From: CAZMZW01 sp964571135
Lineage (GTDB): Bacteria > Chloroflexota > Anaerolineae > Anaerolineales > Anaerolineaceae
DNA: 64,000 nucleotides
Direction of reading: 5' to 3'
NCBI GenBank assembly: GCA_964571135.1
Contig: CAZMZW010000005.1
Coordinates: 102,129-166,128, forward strand
Shown here: piece after piece, positions 25,714-34,448 of the stretch
Numbering within the stretch: position 1 is the first letter of the stretch
Layout: every line of letters begins with the position of its first letter
Made by a program: the position numbers and the translations under genes
The notes under the pieces: generated by a model
The model's input: only the letters and a program-made list of their open reading frames with translations
Database searches by the model: none
What the model was told of the DNA's origin: nothing

Positions 25714-25751
25714 TAAAAATGCCTGGTCAGTGATATTGACCAGGCATTTAT
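25714..25751. terminator. Bidirectional intrinsic terminator
   Basis: AAATGCCTGGTCA (25717-25729) pairs with TGACCAGGCATTT (25737-25749) around a 7-nt loop; A-runs and T-runs flank it. It separates the convergent pfkB and cdd genes. Confidence 0.85.
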
Positions 25752-25773
25752 TGTTGATTATTGATTTCTTATT

Positions 25774-26214
25774 TTATTTTTTTTCCTGGCAGGGAAGATT
25801 CATCCGAAAGGATCGGGGCAGCAGATCGGAAAGGCTCATTACTTCTATCTCATCGTTCTGGGTGGTTGCCATGATGACTTCCATATCCGGGCCGAACTGG
25901 TTTAACGCCTGCCGGCACTGCCCGCAGGGTGAGGTCGGCATGGGGCGGTCGGCGATAACGGCGATGGCCACGAATTCCTGGTAACCCTCCGAAACCGCTT
26001 TGACCAATGCTGTCCGTTCTGCACAAATGGTGGTGCTGAAGTTGGAGATCTCTACATTACAACCGGAAAATACTTTTCCATCTTTTGTCATTAGCGCTGC
26101 CCCCACCTGGAAACCCGAATAGGGCGCATAAGCAAACTCGCGTGCTTTTCGAGCATCGCTGATCAGTTGGATGATGATTGCATGGCTGAGTTTTGTTTTC
26201 TTTTCTTCAGGCAT
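25774..26214 (-). CDS. cdd: Cytidine deaminase
   Basis: 146 aa. Converts cytidine/deoxycytidine to uridine/deoxyuridine. The zinc site is complete: C64-A-E66 (ICAERTA) and P-C97-G-Q-C100; YAPYSGFQVGAAL and GCNVEISNF bind the nucleoside. Typical length for the homotetrameric bacterial form. It is last in a minus-strand series udp, amidohydrolase, trmD, MFS, cdd, 47 nt after the MFS gene with GGAG upstream. With uridine phosphorylase at the head of the series, cytidine can be fed through uridine to uracil and ribose-1-phosphate. Confidence 0.95.
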   Translation of the reverse strand: MPEEKKTKLSHAIIIQLISDARKAREFAYAPYSGFQVGAALMTKDGKVFSGCNVEISNFSTTICAERTALVKAVSEGYQEFVAIAVIADRPMPTSPCGQCRQALNQFGPDMEVIMATTQNDEIEVMSLSDLLPRSFRMNLPCQEKK

Positions 26215-26261
26215 TTATCAAGGTCTCCATTCGTTTTAAATTTATATCTACAATCTAAGCG

Positions 26262-27512
26262 CTAAGAAGGCAGCGCTTCACCGCGTTTGACCCCAAAAGT
26301 AAGGATGGCTGCCACGATTAAAGAGATCGGGCTGACGAGCATGAGCAGGTTGTATTGTCCGCTGCTGAGCTGGATGATCAAACCATAAAGAATGGGTCCA
26401 GCGATGGCAGACAGGGTGGAAAATAAATAATATAGGCCGGTGTATGTGCCGATGCGGCTGGAATCGGTCATGTCCACTACCATTGGCAGGGAATTAATAT
26501 TGATCAGCGCCCAGCCGATCCCAATGACCATTAAGATCAGACCAATTACGGGGACTTTACCTAACACGGGCAGGGTGGTAAGCACTGTTGTGAGGGTGCC
26601 AACCGGAAGGAGGAAGATGCCAACGATACACAGGATCATTACCCCAATGCCCATGAGGATGGTTTTGCGCCGGCCGAGGGCTGCGCCGATATATCCAGCA
26701 GGTAGGGCAAAAATAACGAACAACAGTGAAAGCTGGCCGAGCAGACGTGAACCGTCGGCGACAGTCAGTCCAAGATGATTCTTGGCATACAGGGTGAAGA
26801 ATGCTTCAATCCCGGTATAGGAGATGAACCAGAAGAATATTGCCAGAAGAATGCGCAGCGCGCTCTTATCCTTATCATTAAGGATTTGTTTGACGCTTTC
26901 CTTTAATGATGGGGTTTCTTCCGAGGTGGTTTTAAATTCTTTGGGTTCTTTGATAAAGAGTAAAACCAGGATTGCTGAGACAGCGACGAGAACAGCTCCC
27001 AGAAGGAATGGGTAGGTGGGATTCATTTCATATAATTTGGCTCCACCCAAAAAGGCGATGATGGCTCCTAATCCACCCATCATGTTGATGATGCCGTTCG
27101 CTTGCGAGCGGTACTTGGACGGGGTTATATCTGGCATCAATGCCACGACAGGTGTACGCCAGATGGCCATGCTGAGTAATAGGGCAGCAGCTGCAAGGAA
27201 AAATAGAAAGATACTTGAAGCGACTGGCAGAACGATGAAGGCGATGGCTGCGATTGGAGCGCCAACCAGGATGAAAGGCATGCGCCGGCCAATGGAAGTT
27301 CGCAGGCGGTCTGACCAGTTCCCTACAGCCGGCTGGATGAACAATGCGGCAATATTATCCAGGGTCATGAAAAAACCGATAAAACCGGCTGCCATAAGGA
27401 ATTTTTCTTCCAGAAAAACCGGGACAAAGGCGTTATATACGCTCCAAATGACGCTGACCCCAAAAAAACCCAATCCTAATAAAAACGTCTTTCCAATGCT
27501 GAATTTCATCAT
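26262..27512 (-). CDS. MFS transporter
   Basis: 416 aa with about 12 membrane helices and a cytoplasmic central loop rich in Lys/Glu (FKTTSEETPSLKESVKQIL). The segment NWSDRLRTSIGRRMPFILVG between helices 2 and 3 matches the sugar-cation/GPH-like MFS signature (D-R-x-x-x-x-G-R-R), seen in sucrose- and glycoside-type transporters. The start ATG overlaps the trmD stop (ATGA). Within a nucleoside-salvage operon a nucleoside or sugar substrate is plausible, but the sequence does not decide it. Confidence 0.85.
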   Translation of the reverse strand: MMKFSIGKTFLLGLGFFGVSVIWSVYNAFVPVFLEEKFLMAAGFIGFFMTLDNIAALFIQPAVGNWSDRLRTSIGRRMPFILVGAPIAAIAFIVLPVASSIFLFFLAAAALLLSMAIWRTPVVALMPDITPSKYRSQANGIINMMGGLGAIIAFLGGAKLYEMNPTYPFLLGAVLVAVSAILVLLFIKEPKEFKTTSEETPSLKESVKQILNDKDKSALRILLAIFFWFISYTGIEAFFTLYAKNHLGLTVADGSRLLGQLSLLFVIFALPAGYIGAALGRRKTILMGIGVMILCIVGIFLLPVGTLTTVLTTLPVLGKVPVIGLILMVIGIGWALININSLPMVVDMTDSSRIGTYTGLYYLFSTLSAIAGPILYGLIIQLSSGQYNLLMLVSPISLIVAAILTFGVKRGEALPS

Positions 27513-28291
27513 TCACCTCTTTGGCTGATTTTTTTCCGGACTTCATCCGGGATTTCAATTTTGTTGGTTTGCAGGATTTTCTCCAGAAAACCTTTATCGG
27601 CTTTGTTCAGATCTGCCTTTAAAAGCAGGTCTGGCCGCCGCTGCAAAGTGCGCAGCAGTGCCTGCTGTCGGCGCCATTTGTTGATCTCGGCATGGTTGCC
27701 TGATATTAGCGTATCCGGTACCTGCCATCCGTGGAATTCCGGGGGGCGGGTGTAGTGGGGATACTCAAGTAATTGGCTGGAAAAGGAATCATCGGCGGCG
27801 CCATCCGGGTCGCCGAGTACACCTGGCAGCAGGCGCGAGATGGCGTCAATCAGGATTAATGCGGGCAGTTCTCCGCCGCTGAGGACATAATCACCGATCG
27901 AAATTTCCTCCGCAGCCAGATGTTCACGGATGCGCTCATCCACACCCTCATAGCGCCCGCATAAAAGTCCGATCTGGCTCAGACTGCTTAAGCGTTCGGC
28001 ATCCTGCTGAGTGAATGTTTTTCCCTGCGGGGTAAGCAGGACCAATGGGCAGGCGGGAGGAGAACCAAGAACGCTTTCTACTGCTGCAAACACAGGCTCA
28101 GGTTTCATTACCATTCCCCCGCCGCCGCCATAGGGAATGTCGTCGGTGGTATGGTGTTTATCCTTCGCCCATAAGCGGATATCGTGCAGGTGTATTTGGA
28201 CTAGATTATTCTTGACCGCACGCTGTAAAATGCTGGTATCAATATAGGGGGAAAAGACCGCAGGGAAAAGCGTAAAGACATCAAAACGCAT
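27509..28291 (-). CDS. trmD: tRNA (guanine37-N1)-methyltransferase
   Basis: 260 aa. TrmD methylates G37 of tRNAs reading CNN codons and prevents frameshifting. Characteristic blocks: MRFDVFTLFPAVFSPY, DDIPYGGGGGMVMKPEP, LCGRYEGVDERI and the knot motif IGDYVLSGGELPALILIDAISRLLPGVLG, all intact. Normally trmD sits in rpsP-rimM-trmD-rplS; here it lies between an amidohydrolase and an MFS gene, with udp and cdd at either end. It has its own promoter (TTGCCA-17-TAAAAT) whose start point falls at the ATG, so a leaderless mRNA is likely. Its stop overlaps the MFS start by 4 nt. Confidence 0.96.
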   Translation of the reverse strand: MRFDVFTLFPAVFSPYIDTSILQRAVKNNLVQIHLHDIRLWAKDKHHTTDDIPYGGGGGMVMKPEPVFAAVESVLGSPPACPLVLLTPQGKTFTQQDAERLSSLSQIGLLCGRYEGVDERIREHLAAEEISIGDYVLSGGELPALILIDAISRLLPGVLGDPDGAADDSFSSQLLEYPHYTRPPEFHGWQVPDTLISGNHAEINKWRRQQALLRTLQRRPDLLLKADLNKADKGFLEKILQTNKIEIPDEVRKKISQRGE

Positions 28292-28297
28292 ACCCTC

Positions 28298-28326
28298 ATT
28301 TTATCTATAAGGGATGAGCTTGGCAA
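28298..28326 (-). promoter_or_regulatory. Promoter for leaderless trmD mRNA
   Basis: On the minus strand TTGCCA (28326-28321), 17-bp spacer, TAAAAT (28303-28298), 6 nt, then ATG. The GAGGGT between box and ATG is too close to act as a normal Shine-Dalgarno. Confidence 0.6.
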
Positions 28327-28339
28327 GGATGTAATGGTT

Positions 28340-29368
28340 TCAAAGGTTAAAGAAAGCAGCTGCGTTATTCTGCATGATGGCTTCAAGCTCTGTTTTTTCC
28401 GGGATTTCTGCCTGCAGCATTTGGATGTTCTTTTCTGGGTCTGATACAGAGAAGGGTTGATCAGTGCCAAACATGAGATGCTCAGCTCCAACCAGCCGGT
28501 AGGCTGCCTGCAGGGCAGGTGCGGCATACACCAGGGCATCCAAATACAGTTTTTGAATGAACTGGCTGGGGGGTTCGATTAATCTGTTTTTAACTTCTGC
28601 ATCTGAATTCCAGGAGGCATCCAGGCGGCCGGCCAGGTAGGGCAGAACGCCGCCTCCGTGGGCAACCAGGATCCGTAAGGATGGATATTTTTGCAGGATT
28701 CCTCCAAATATCAGGCGGGAGAGGGCGATGGTTGTTTCCACGGGAAACCCAATTCCAACCGGGAGGGTATGCCGGTAACCTTCCAGGTATTCCAGGGCAA
28801 CCCCATTTTCCGGATGGACGAAGAGGGGCAGTCGCAACTGGTTCAATTCACTCCAGAAAGGATCGAGCCTGGCGTCATCAAATTGCAGGCCGGCGATTCT
28901 CGGTCCGGTCACAATACCATGAAGTCCTTTAATGTTGGCAATCTCTTGAATCGTCCGCGTGGCATTTTCTACATTACTGGTAGGCAGAACCCCCATGGCA
29001 GTGATGCGTCCTTTAGTTGTTGTTTCGTATTCGCTCATTTTCTGATTGATGATCTTGGCAGCTTCATCTCCGCTGGGATCGGGGAACGGATCCAGCCACG
29101 GGTTTCCCAGGGAGACCACCGATGTACCGATATCCGTTCGATTCATGAACTCTATCTTTTGATCTAGGTCATAGTATTCCGATCCCATTGGTCTTCCGCC
29201 AACACCGTCCGGACCATCCTCTTCTGGAAAGATCAGGAATTCCCGCAAACCATTCTTATTGATGATCCGTGGAATGACATTGCGTTTCTCGAGCAGTTGG
29301 ATATATTCATTCGGATAAAGATGGCAATGGATATCGATGAACTTTGGCTGGTTTGTTGGAAGGGTCAA
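28340..29368 (-). CDS. Amidohydrolase_2 family hydrolase/decarboxylase
   Basis: 342 aa. ACMSD-like amidohydrolase: metal-binding D-I-H-C-H at the N-terminus (residues 12-16), PLFVHPENG, ILVAHGGGVLPYLAGRLDA and a C-terminal LMFGTDQPFS with the metal-binding Asp. Members of this family decarboxylate or hydrolyse aromatic and heterocyclic acids, or carry out uracil/isoorotate-like decarboxylation. Its start overlaps the udp stop by 4 nt, so it belongs to the same transcript; a pyrimidine-related substrate is possible. Length and motifs are complete. Confidence 0.85.
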   Translation of the reverse strand: MTLPTNQPKFIDIHCHLYPNEYIQLLEKRNVIPRIINKNGLREFLIFPEEDGPDGVGGRPMGSEYYDLDQKIEFMNRTDIGTSVVSLGNPWLDPFPDPSGDEAAKIINQKMSEYETTTKGRITAMGVLPTSNVENATRTIQEIANIKGLHGIVTGPRIAGLQFDDARLDPFWSELNQLRLPLFVHPENGVALEYLEGYRHTLPVGIGFPVETTIALSRLIFGGILQKYPSLRILVAHGGGVLPYLAGRLDASWNSDAEVKNRLIEPPSQFIQKLYLDALVYAAPALQAAYRLVGAEHLMFGTDQPFSVSDPEKNIQMLQAEIPEKTELEAIMQNNAAAFFNL

Positions 29369-30138
29369 CTTTTACTCCTGGATTGGTCCTGTGTATTTAA
29401 AATTCGCACGGCTTCAAGTGCGGATTCTATCATATCATCCATCGCGGTCTTGCTTTCTTTGCCTTCCTTTAATCGAATCCCCATCCATTTGTTGGAGGCG
29501 GTCAGGCAGATTGAGCCGGCTCTGACCCGCAGGATGGATGCCAGGACAAAGAGAGTGGCAGATTCCATTTCCGAAAGCAGCGCCCCGCCGGCGCTCCAGG
29601 CATGATAATGGGCGCGCAGTTCCTCTCCGATCGGCATTCGGTCGGGTTCTTTTTGTCCATAATAAGAATCTTTGGAATGGATGATGCCATGGTGAATTTT
29701 TCGGCCTGAGGTTTTACCAGAGGCTGTCAGGGCATTGACAACATCAACATCAGCGACTGCAGGAAACTCGATCGGGATATAGGCCCGGCTGGTGCCTTCA
29801 TCCCGGATGGATCCGGTGGCAACCACAAAATCCCCGGGTGCAATTTCTGGCTGCAGGGCGCCCCCAGTGCCAACCCGGATGAAGGTATCGGCACCGCATC
29901 GGACCAATTCTTCTACTGCAATGGCCGTGGAGGGACCGCCGATCCCGGTGGAGGTTACAGAAACCGGCACGCCTTTGGTCTTGCCAGTGAAGGTCACAAA
30001 TTCCCGGTTCTGGGCGATCTTTTTGGCTTCATCGAAATGGCCGGCGATCATTTCCACCCGGGCAGGGTCACCCGGCAGCAATACGAATCGGGCAACGTCG
30101 CCTTTTCCGCATTTGATGTGATGTTGAAGTTCGTTCAT
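29365..30138 (-). CDS. udp: Uridine phosphorylase / nucleoside phosphorylase
   Basis: 257 aa. Phosphorolysis of uridine to uracil and ribose-1-phosphate. Family blocks: LLPGDPARVEMIAGHF (phosphate loop), STGIGGPSTAIAVEELVRCGADTFIRVGTGGAL, IRDEGTSRAYIP, and SEMESATLFVLA, which holds the ribose-binding M-E-S. The NP-I fold is complete and the length is standard. AAGGAG lies 10 nt before the ATG. It is the first gene of the minus-strand salvage operon (amidohydrolase, trmD, MFS, cdd). A close relative specificity, such as thymidine or other nucleosides, cannot be excluded. Confidence 0.92.
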   Translation of the reverse strand: MNELQHHIKCGKGDVARFVLLPGDPARVEMIAGHFDEAKKIAQNREFVTFTGKTKGVPVSVTSTGIGGPSTAIAVEELVRCGADTFIRVGTGGALQPEIAPGDFVVATGSIRDEGTSRAYIPIEFPAVADVDVVNALTASGKTSGRKIHHGIIHSKDSYYGQKEPDRMPIGEELRAHYHAWSAGGALLSEMESATLFVLASILRVRAGSICLTASNKWMGIRLKEGKESKTAMDDMIESALEAVRILNTQDQSRSKS

Positions 30139-30318
30139 TTAATTTGACTCCTTCTTCAAATTTTTCTATTTTATAAAAAATTTAATGGACCAAAGGAATG
30201 GCTGATAATAAAAAATCTTGGATTCTGAATATACTATAATTTACTTAGGTGGTAATAGAACGATTATTTTTAGAGGTGTAATCTGATCAATAGTAATCCT
30301 AAGATCAAGTGGGCAAGT

Positions 30319-31038
30319 GTGGGATGGATCGGCTTGGGCGGATTTATTTGCCTCTTCGCTTTAGTTGGGTTTTTTTCCCCAATGGGGGAAATTCTGATCA
30401 TATTCTCTCCCGAGCCTCCCCTTCCTCCCCCAGGCATTCCCATGGATGTCCCCTTGTTCAAAGGTACGATTGATACAAACAACCTGGCCTATATGGTGAT
30501 CTGCGACCAGGACTCTCAGATAAGGGTGGAATTCGAAAACAAGAACTCGATTAATGGCTTGTGGAAAGGCACGAATGCTACATTCCTTGTGAACACCCCG
30601 AATTATCAAGCCCAGGCAGCGACCTCGTATTACTCATTTTGGGGTCCCAAAATACAAAAGAATGAACAACGTCTTAATCAGTCTTTCACCCCTTGGCTAA
30701 AGTCCACCCTGACCGTGAACCCAGATTATTGCTTCACATGGATAAACGCTTTTGCCAGCCTGGACGTCATTTATCCGGGAAAAATTTCCGGTGATTACTA
30801 CATGGATTTTAGGGATCGCCTGGAGTACAAGGTACGGCTGTTTTTTATTTCAAATAAGGATCTTAAAATGAAGACTGCCCATGACCTTTGGAAAAATTGG
30901 CATACCGATGTTGCAAAAGATGAAGAATACTTTCGCAACTCTCGTAACAGCCAAGTTGTTTTTCTAATTATCCCGGCAGGTGTCATGATCCTTGGTGTTT
31001 TTATTATTGTAAAGAATATTAAGAAAATGAGAATGTGA
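30319..31038 (+). CDS. Unknown membrane-anchored protein with N- and C-terminal helices
   Basis: About 239 aa from a GTG at 30319; no family recognised. One hydrophobic helix at the N-terminus (WIGLGGFICLFALVGFF), a Pro-rich linker (PEPPLPPPGIP), a roughly 165-residue extracytoplasmic region, and a C-terminal helix (VVFLIIPAGVMILGVFIIV) with a short basic tail. The start is uncertain: the frame stays open to 30274, and AGAGGTG at 30273 would suit an unusual CTG codon at 30283, adding SNPKIKW before the helix. TATAAT at 30235-30240 could be its -10 box. The gene stands alone between two operons. Confidence 0.6.
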   Translation: MGWIGLGGFICLFALVGFFSPMGEILIIFSPEPPLPPPGIPMDVPLFKGTIDTNNLAYMVICDQDSQIRVEFENKNSINGLWKGTNATFLVNTPNYQAQAATSYYSFWGPKIQKNEQRLNQSFTPWLKSTLTVNPDYCFTWINAFASLDVIYPGKISGDYYMDFRDRLEYKVRLFFISNKDLKMKTAHDLWKNWHTDVAKDEEYFRNSRNSQVVFLIIPAGVMILGVFIIVKNIKKMRM

Positions 31039-31293
31039 CCTTAACGATGTCACAGAGTACATGCAAGTCGTGATTATGTGGTTCAACTTCATGTCTGTCT
31101 GGAAAATGCATAAAAACTTGGGTAAATATTTAAACCCATTTCGTGATGTTTTGAAAAGTAATTCTCAAGGTTATTAGACAGTAGATAATCTCCCCCAATT
31201 TCCCATAATAATAATCTCTTAAATAGACAAAAATATTATTATCTGATCCCAGAACTTTTAAGGTAATCAACCAAGTATTCTGTTTTCACCCGC

Positions 31294-31323
31294 TTGACGC
31301 TCATTTTGTAACAATGATAAGAT
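31294..31323 (+). promoter_or_regulatory. Promoter for a leaderless TPR-protein mRNA
   Basis: TTGACG (31294-31299), 18-bp spacer, TAAGAT (31318-31323), 7 nt, then ATG at 31331. No Shine-Dalgarno is present. Transcription would begin within 1-2 nt of the start codon. Confidence 0.6.
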
Positions 31324-31330
31324 AACACCC

Positions 31331-32635
31331 ATGTATATTAAAGGTAGAAGATGGAATATGCGCCAGCCGCGCCGTTATACCAACATCGGGCGTGTGTTGT
31401 TGTTGGTGGTCATGGCGGCTTTTCTTATTTACGTGAATAAAGTGGTGGAACCTCTCTCTCCAAACTTGTTTGTGGCTTCTCCCACTCCTACAATTTCACC
31501 CGAAACATTTCTGGCTCAAGCGGAAAGCCTGGCAGTGCAGGGAAAATATTCCCAGGCATTGGTGGAGTACCAGAAAGCCATCCAGGCTGATCCTAAAAAT
31601 CCGGCGAACTATATTGCCATTGCCCGCCTGAATATTTTCAGCGGCAATTACACCGAGGCGGTCACCAATGCCAGTAATGCCTTATTGCTTAGCAATACCA
31701 GCAGCCAGGCGGAAGCGATTAAAGGTTTTGGGTTGGCGTTCAGTGGAAATTATCTGGAAGGTGAGGGGTCCTTGAAACGGGCGGTTGAATTGGATGGCGG
31801 AAATTATTTTGCCTACGCCTACCTTTCCATTTTATATGCGCAGCAGATCATTAATGGGCAGGGCGCCATTGGAAACCTGAATAACGCAATTGAGGCTTCC
31901 CGTAAGGCAGTTTCTCTGGCCCCCAATGCACTGGAAACCCATTGGGCGCGCGGTGTGGTGCTGGAAGTGACCGCCAATTACCAGGAAGCCATTGCGGAAT
32001 TTGAATCCGCCACTGCCCAGAACAATAATATTGCCGAGCTGCACATGGCGCTTGGGCGTAATTATCGTTCTCTGCAAAAATATGACCGCGCTGTGGAGGA
32101 ATTTACCCGCGCAAATGCGCTCAATCCCACTGACCCGAATCCGGTATTAAATATCTCGCGAATTTATGCCAGCATTGGTGAGTTTGGCAAAGCGGTTCAG
32201 TATGCCCAACAGGCCGTCGGTAATTCACCCACCGACCCATTCATGTACGGGAATCTTGGAAGCATGTATATGCGGAACAAGCAGTACGATCAGGCTCTTT
32301 TCAATTTAGGTCTGGCAACCCATGGAGGAACAACCCCTGAAGGTGTGCCGGTGCAGGGGTTACCTTTGGCGCCTGGACGGGTGGGTGAGTATTATTATTT
32401 GTACGGATTGACCCTCAGAAACCTCGGCTATTGCAATGAAGCCAGACAAATTGCCCGTGCGGTGATGCAGGCGTTGCCGGAGGATCAGATTGCTATGGCC
32501 AATGGCCAATATATCCTGGATAATTGTCCCCTTAACCCGACTGTGCCCACCCCGACCATGCTGCCGACCCCTACTTCTCAGCCAACGGCAACTCCCACTC
32601 CACGGCCGGCGGCAACCCCCACACCCTCAGGCTGA
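31331..32635 (+). CDS. Membrane-anchored TPR protein with Thr/Pro-rich tail (paralogue 1)
   Basis: 434 aa. One N-terminal helix (about 18-36), a short linker with PTPT, then about eight TPR-like units between residues 60 and 370 (for example AVQGKYSQALVEYQKAIQADPKNP and ALGRNYRSLQKYDRAVEEFTRANALNPTDP). The last about 35 residues are Thr/Pro repeats (PTPTxxPTPT). It is likely anchored in the membrane with TPRs outside. The ATG at 31331 is chosen because a good promoter ends 7 nt before it; ATG 31358 is an alternative. The next gene is a paralogue 21 nt downstream. It probably scaffolds protein complexes; partners are unknown. Confidence 0.78.
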   Translation: MYIKGRRWNMRQPRRYTNIGRVLLLVVMAAFLIYVNKVVEPLSPNLFVASPTPTISPETFLAQAESLAVQGKYSQALVEYQKAIQADPKNPANYIAIARLNIFSGNYTEAVTNASNALLLSNTSSQAEAIKGFGLAFSGNYLEGEGSLKRAVELDGGNYFAYAYLSILYAQQIINGQGAIGNLNNAIEASRKAVSLAPNALETHWARGVVLEVTANYQEAIAEFESATAQNNNIAELHMALGRNYRSLQKYDRAVEEFTRANALNPTDPNPVLNISRIYASIGEFGKAVQYAQQAVGNSPTDPFMYGNLGSMYMRNKQYDQALFNLGLATHGGTTPEGVPVQGLPLAPGRVGEYYYLYGLTLRNLGYCNEARQIARAVMQALPEDQIAMANGQYILDNCPLNPTVPTPTMLPTPTSQPTATPTPRPAATPTPSG

Positions 32636-32656
32636 CCAGGCAAAGATAAGTAGCGA

Positions 32657-33979
32657 ATGATCATTCCCGGCAAGAAACCTCTCTTCCATAAAGATGGCAG
32701 TCAGAATGCTCCCTTTAGGATCGTTGCCTTGATCCTGGGGATTTTGCTCCTGTTATTCATTCTGCGCAGTATCAATAGCGATGCGATTCCGCCTTTTTTC
32801 CTGCCCACCCTGACACCCACCCGCACCTTTGCTTCCTATGCCTCGGAAGGGGAAACGCAGTTTATTGCGGGCGATCTGGGTAAAGCCATCCAGGCCTATC
32901 AAGAGGCTCTGAGGGTGGATCCGAAAAATCCTGATTTGTGGGCGGAATTGGCTCGCATCCAGGTTTACTCCACTAAAATGCTTCCTATTGATGCCGACCG
33001 TCAAGCCCGCTATGAGGAAGCAAAAAGTTCCATCGAAAGCGCCATTGCCGTGTCACCGGACAGCAGTCTGGCCTATGCCGTCAAGTCTTTTTATCTGGAT
33101 TGGTATTCCACCTCCGGTCTGGTAGGCGATCAGGAACAAGGCCTCCTCAGCCAGGCCGAACAGGCAGCTGTGCGAGCTCTCCAGCTGGATAGTAAAAACA
33201 CTCTCGCGCTGGCGTTTTATGCAGAAATATTGACCGATCAGCAAAAGATTGCCCAGGCAAATTCAAACATCAAACAAGCAGTTGCGAGTGATCCCTCCTT
33301 AATGGATGTTCATCGTATCTATGGATATTTTATGGAAAGCACCACCAATTATCCTCAAGCCATTGATGAATACAAGAAAGCGCTGCAAATTACTCCCAAC
33401 CTGACTTCTTTGTATATGTCGATCGGTGTCAATTACCGAAAAATATTACAGTATGACCTCGCTCTGGAATATTTTGCCAAGGCAGCTCAGATTAATGTGA
33501 CTCTGGGGGTTAAGGATTCCGGACCCTATTTTTCCATTGCCAATACCTATATCCAGGAAGGACAATTTTTTTATGCCGGTTTGAATGCCCGCAAAGGGTT
33601 GAACTATAAACCGGATGATGCCGATGCATATGGACAATTGGGGTTGATTTATCATAAGTCGCGGAATTATGAAGGTGCCATTTTCGCCTTTAAATGTGCT
33701 CTCAGTGGCTGCACCGCCCAGGAGGCCTGCGATGTGCGCCAGTGCGATCCCACAACCGATGCGATGCCTGCGATCCAGGGGTTGCCCTTGACTACCAGCA
33801 CCGGTGATTATTACATTACTTATGGTTCAGATCTGGCAGCTCTTCACACATCCAGTCGTAATTACTGTCAGGAAGGCATGCGCATATTGGAGTTAGCCAG
33901 GCAGGCGTTCTCCACGGATGAAATTGCGATGAAAAATATTCTTGAAAGCGAGAACATCTGTAAAAGTTATGGTTTTTAA
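32657..33979 (+). CDS. Membrane-anchored TPR protein (paralogue 2)
   Basis: 440 aa, same plan as the preceding gene: N-terminal helix (about 22-38), PTLTPTRTFASYASEGE linker, TPR units such as GDLGKAIQAYQEALRVDPKNPDLWAEL and TNYPQAIDEYKKALQITPNL. A C-terminal region has QGLPLTTSTGDYYITYGSDL, which resembles QGLPLAPGRVGEYYYLYGLTL in the neighbour. It has a Cys-rich stretch (CALSGCTAQEACDVRQC) not found in paralogue 1 and lacks the Thr/Pro tail. It is probably co-transcribed with paralogue 1. The shared C-terminal block shows that the pair arose by duplication. Function unknown. Confidence 0.78.
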   Translation: MIIPGKKPLFHKDGSQNAPFRIVALILGILLLLFILRSINSDAIPPFFLPTLTPTRTFASYASEGETQFIAGDLGKAIQAYQEALRVDPKNPDLWAELARIQVYSTKMLPIDADRQARYEEAKSSIESAIAVSPDSSLAYAVKSFYLDWYSTSGLVGDQEQGLLSQAEQAAVRALQLDSKNTLALAFYAEILTDQQKIAQANSNIKQAVASDPSLMDVHRIYGYFMESTTNYPQAIDEYKKALQITPNLTSLYMSIGVNYRKILQYDLALEYFAKAAQINVTLGVKDSGPYFSIANTYIQEGQFFYAGLNARKGLNYKPDDADAYGQLGLIYHKSRNYEGAIFAFKCALSGCTAQEACDVRQCDPTTDAMPAIQGLPLTTSTGDYYITYGSDLAALHTSSRNYCQEGMRILELARQAFSTDEIAMKNILESENICKSYGF

Positions 33980-34025
33980 CGAGTGGGTTAATTATTAATT
34001 TTTCATTAGAATTTCCAATTTTCTC

Positions 34026-34054
34026 TTGACGTATCTTTGAATAATGGGTATTAT
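34026..34054 (+). promoter_or_regulatory. Sigma-70-type promoter of groESL
   Basis: TTGACG (34026-34031), 17-bp spacer, TATTAT (34049-34054). The predicted start near 34061 lies immediately before the CIRCE element, the classical arrangement for HrcA repression. Confidence 0.85.
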
Positions 34055-34063
34055 TCAATCAGA

Positions 34064-34090
34064 TTAGCACTCTACTAGTACGAGTGCTAA
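34064..34090 (+). promoter_or_regulatory. CIRCE operator (HrcA-binding site)
   Basis: TTAGCACTC (34064-34072), 9-bp spacer, GAGTGCTAA (34082-34090): a perfect match to the CIRCE consensus with an exact 9+9 inverted repeat. It lies between the promoter and groES, so groESL should be repressed by HrcA and induced by heat or unfolded protein. Confidence 0.97.
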
Positions 34091-34123
34091 AAAACAAATT
34101 TCATTTTAAAGCTGGAGGATTGT

Positions 34124-34417
34124 ATGGCACTAAAACTAAAACCGTTAGGCAGCCGTGTTGTAATTCAGCCCATTGAGCAGGAAGATATTACGCCCAGTGG
34201 CCTGATCTTACCCGAAACGGCAAAAGAAAAACCCCAAAAGGGCAAAATTCTTTCCACCGGTCCTGGCGACCGCGATGAAGAAGGTAAACGTATTCCCATG
34301 GATGTTAAAGCCGGTGATGTGGTTCTGTTTGCCCGCTATTCAGGCACTGAGATTAAGGTTGATTCAGAAAAATACCTGATCCTCAAAGAGAGCGACATCC
34401 TCGCGATTCTCGATTAA
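34124..34417 (+). CDS. groES: Co-chaperonin GroES
   Basis: 97 aa, standard length. LKPLGSRVVIQPIEQEDITPSGLILPETAKEKPQKGKILSTGPG is the typical GroES body with mobile loop, and VKAGDVVLFARYSGTEIKVDSEKYLILKESDILAIL the conserved C-terminal half. It caps the GroEL ring during ATP-driven folding. AGCTGGAGG precedes the ATG. It is under the CIRCE element and followed 31 nt later by groEL in one operon. Confidence 0.98.
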   Translation: MALKLKPLGSRVVIQPIEQEDITPSGLILPETAKEKPQKGKILSTGPGDRDEEGKRIPMDVKAGDVVLFARYSGTEIKVDSEKYLILKESDILAILD

Positions 34418-34448
34418 TTCCCTAGAAATTGAGTCAAGGAGTAAAAAT

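Noticed and set aside
27016..27528. 170-codon frame opposite the MFS gene
   Set aside because: Rich in Arg, Pro and Met as expected for the complement of membrane-protein codons; no ribosome site.
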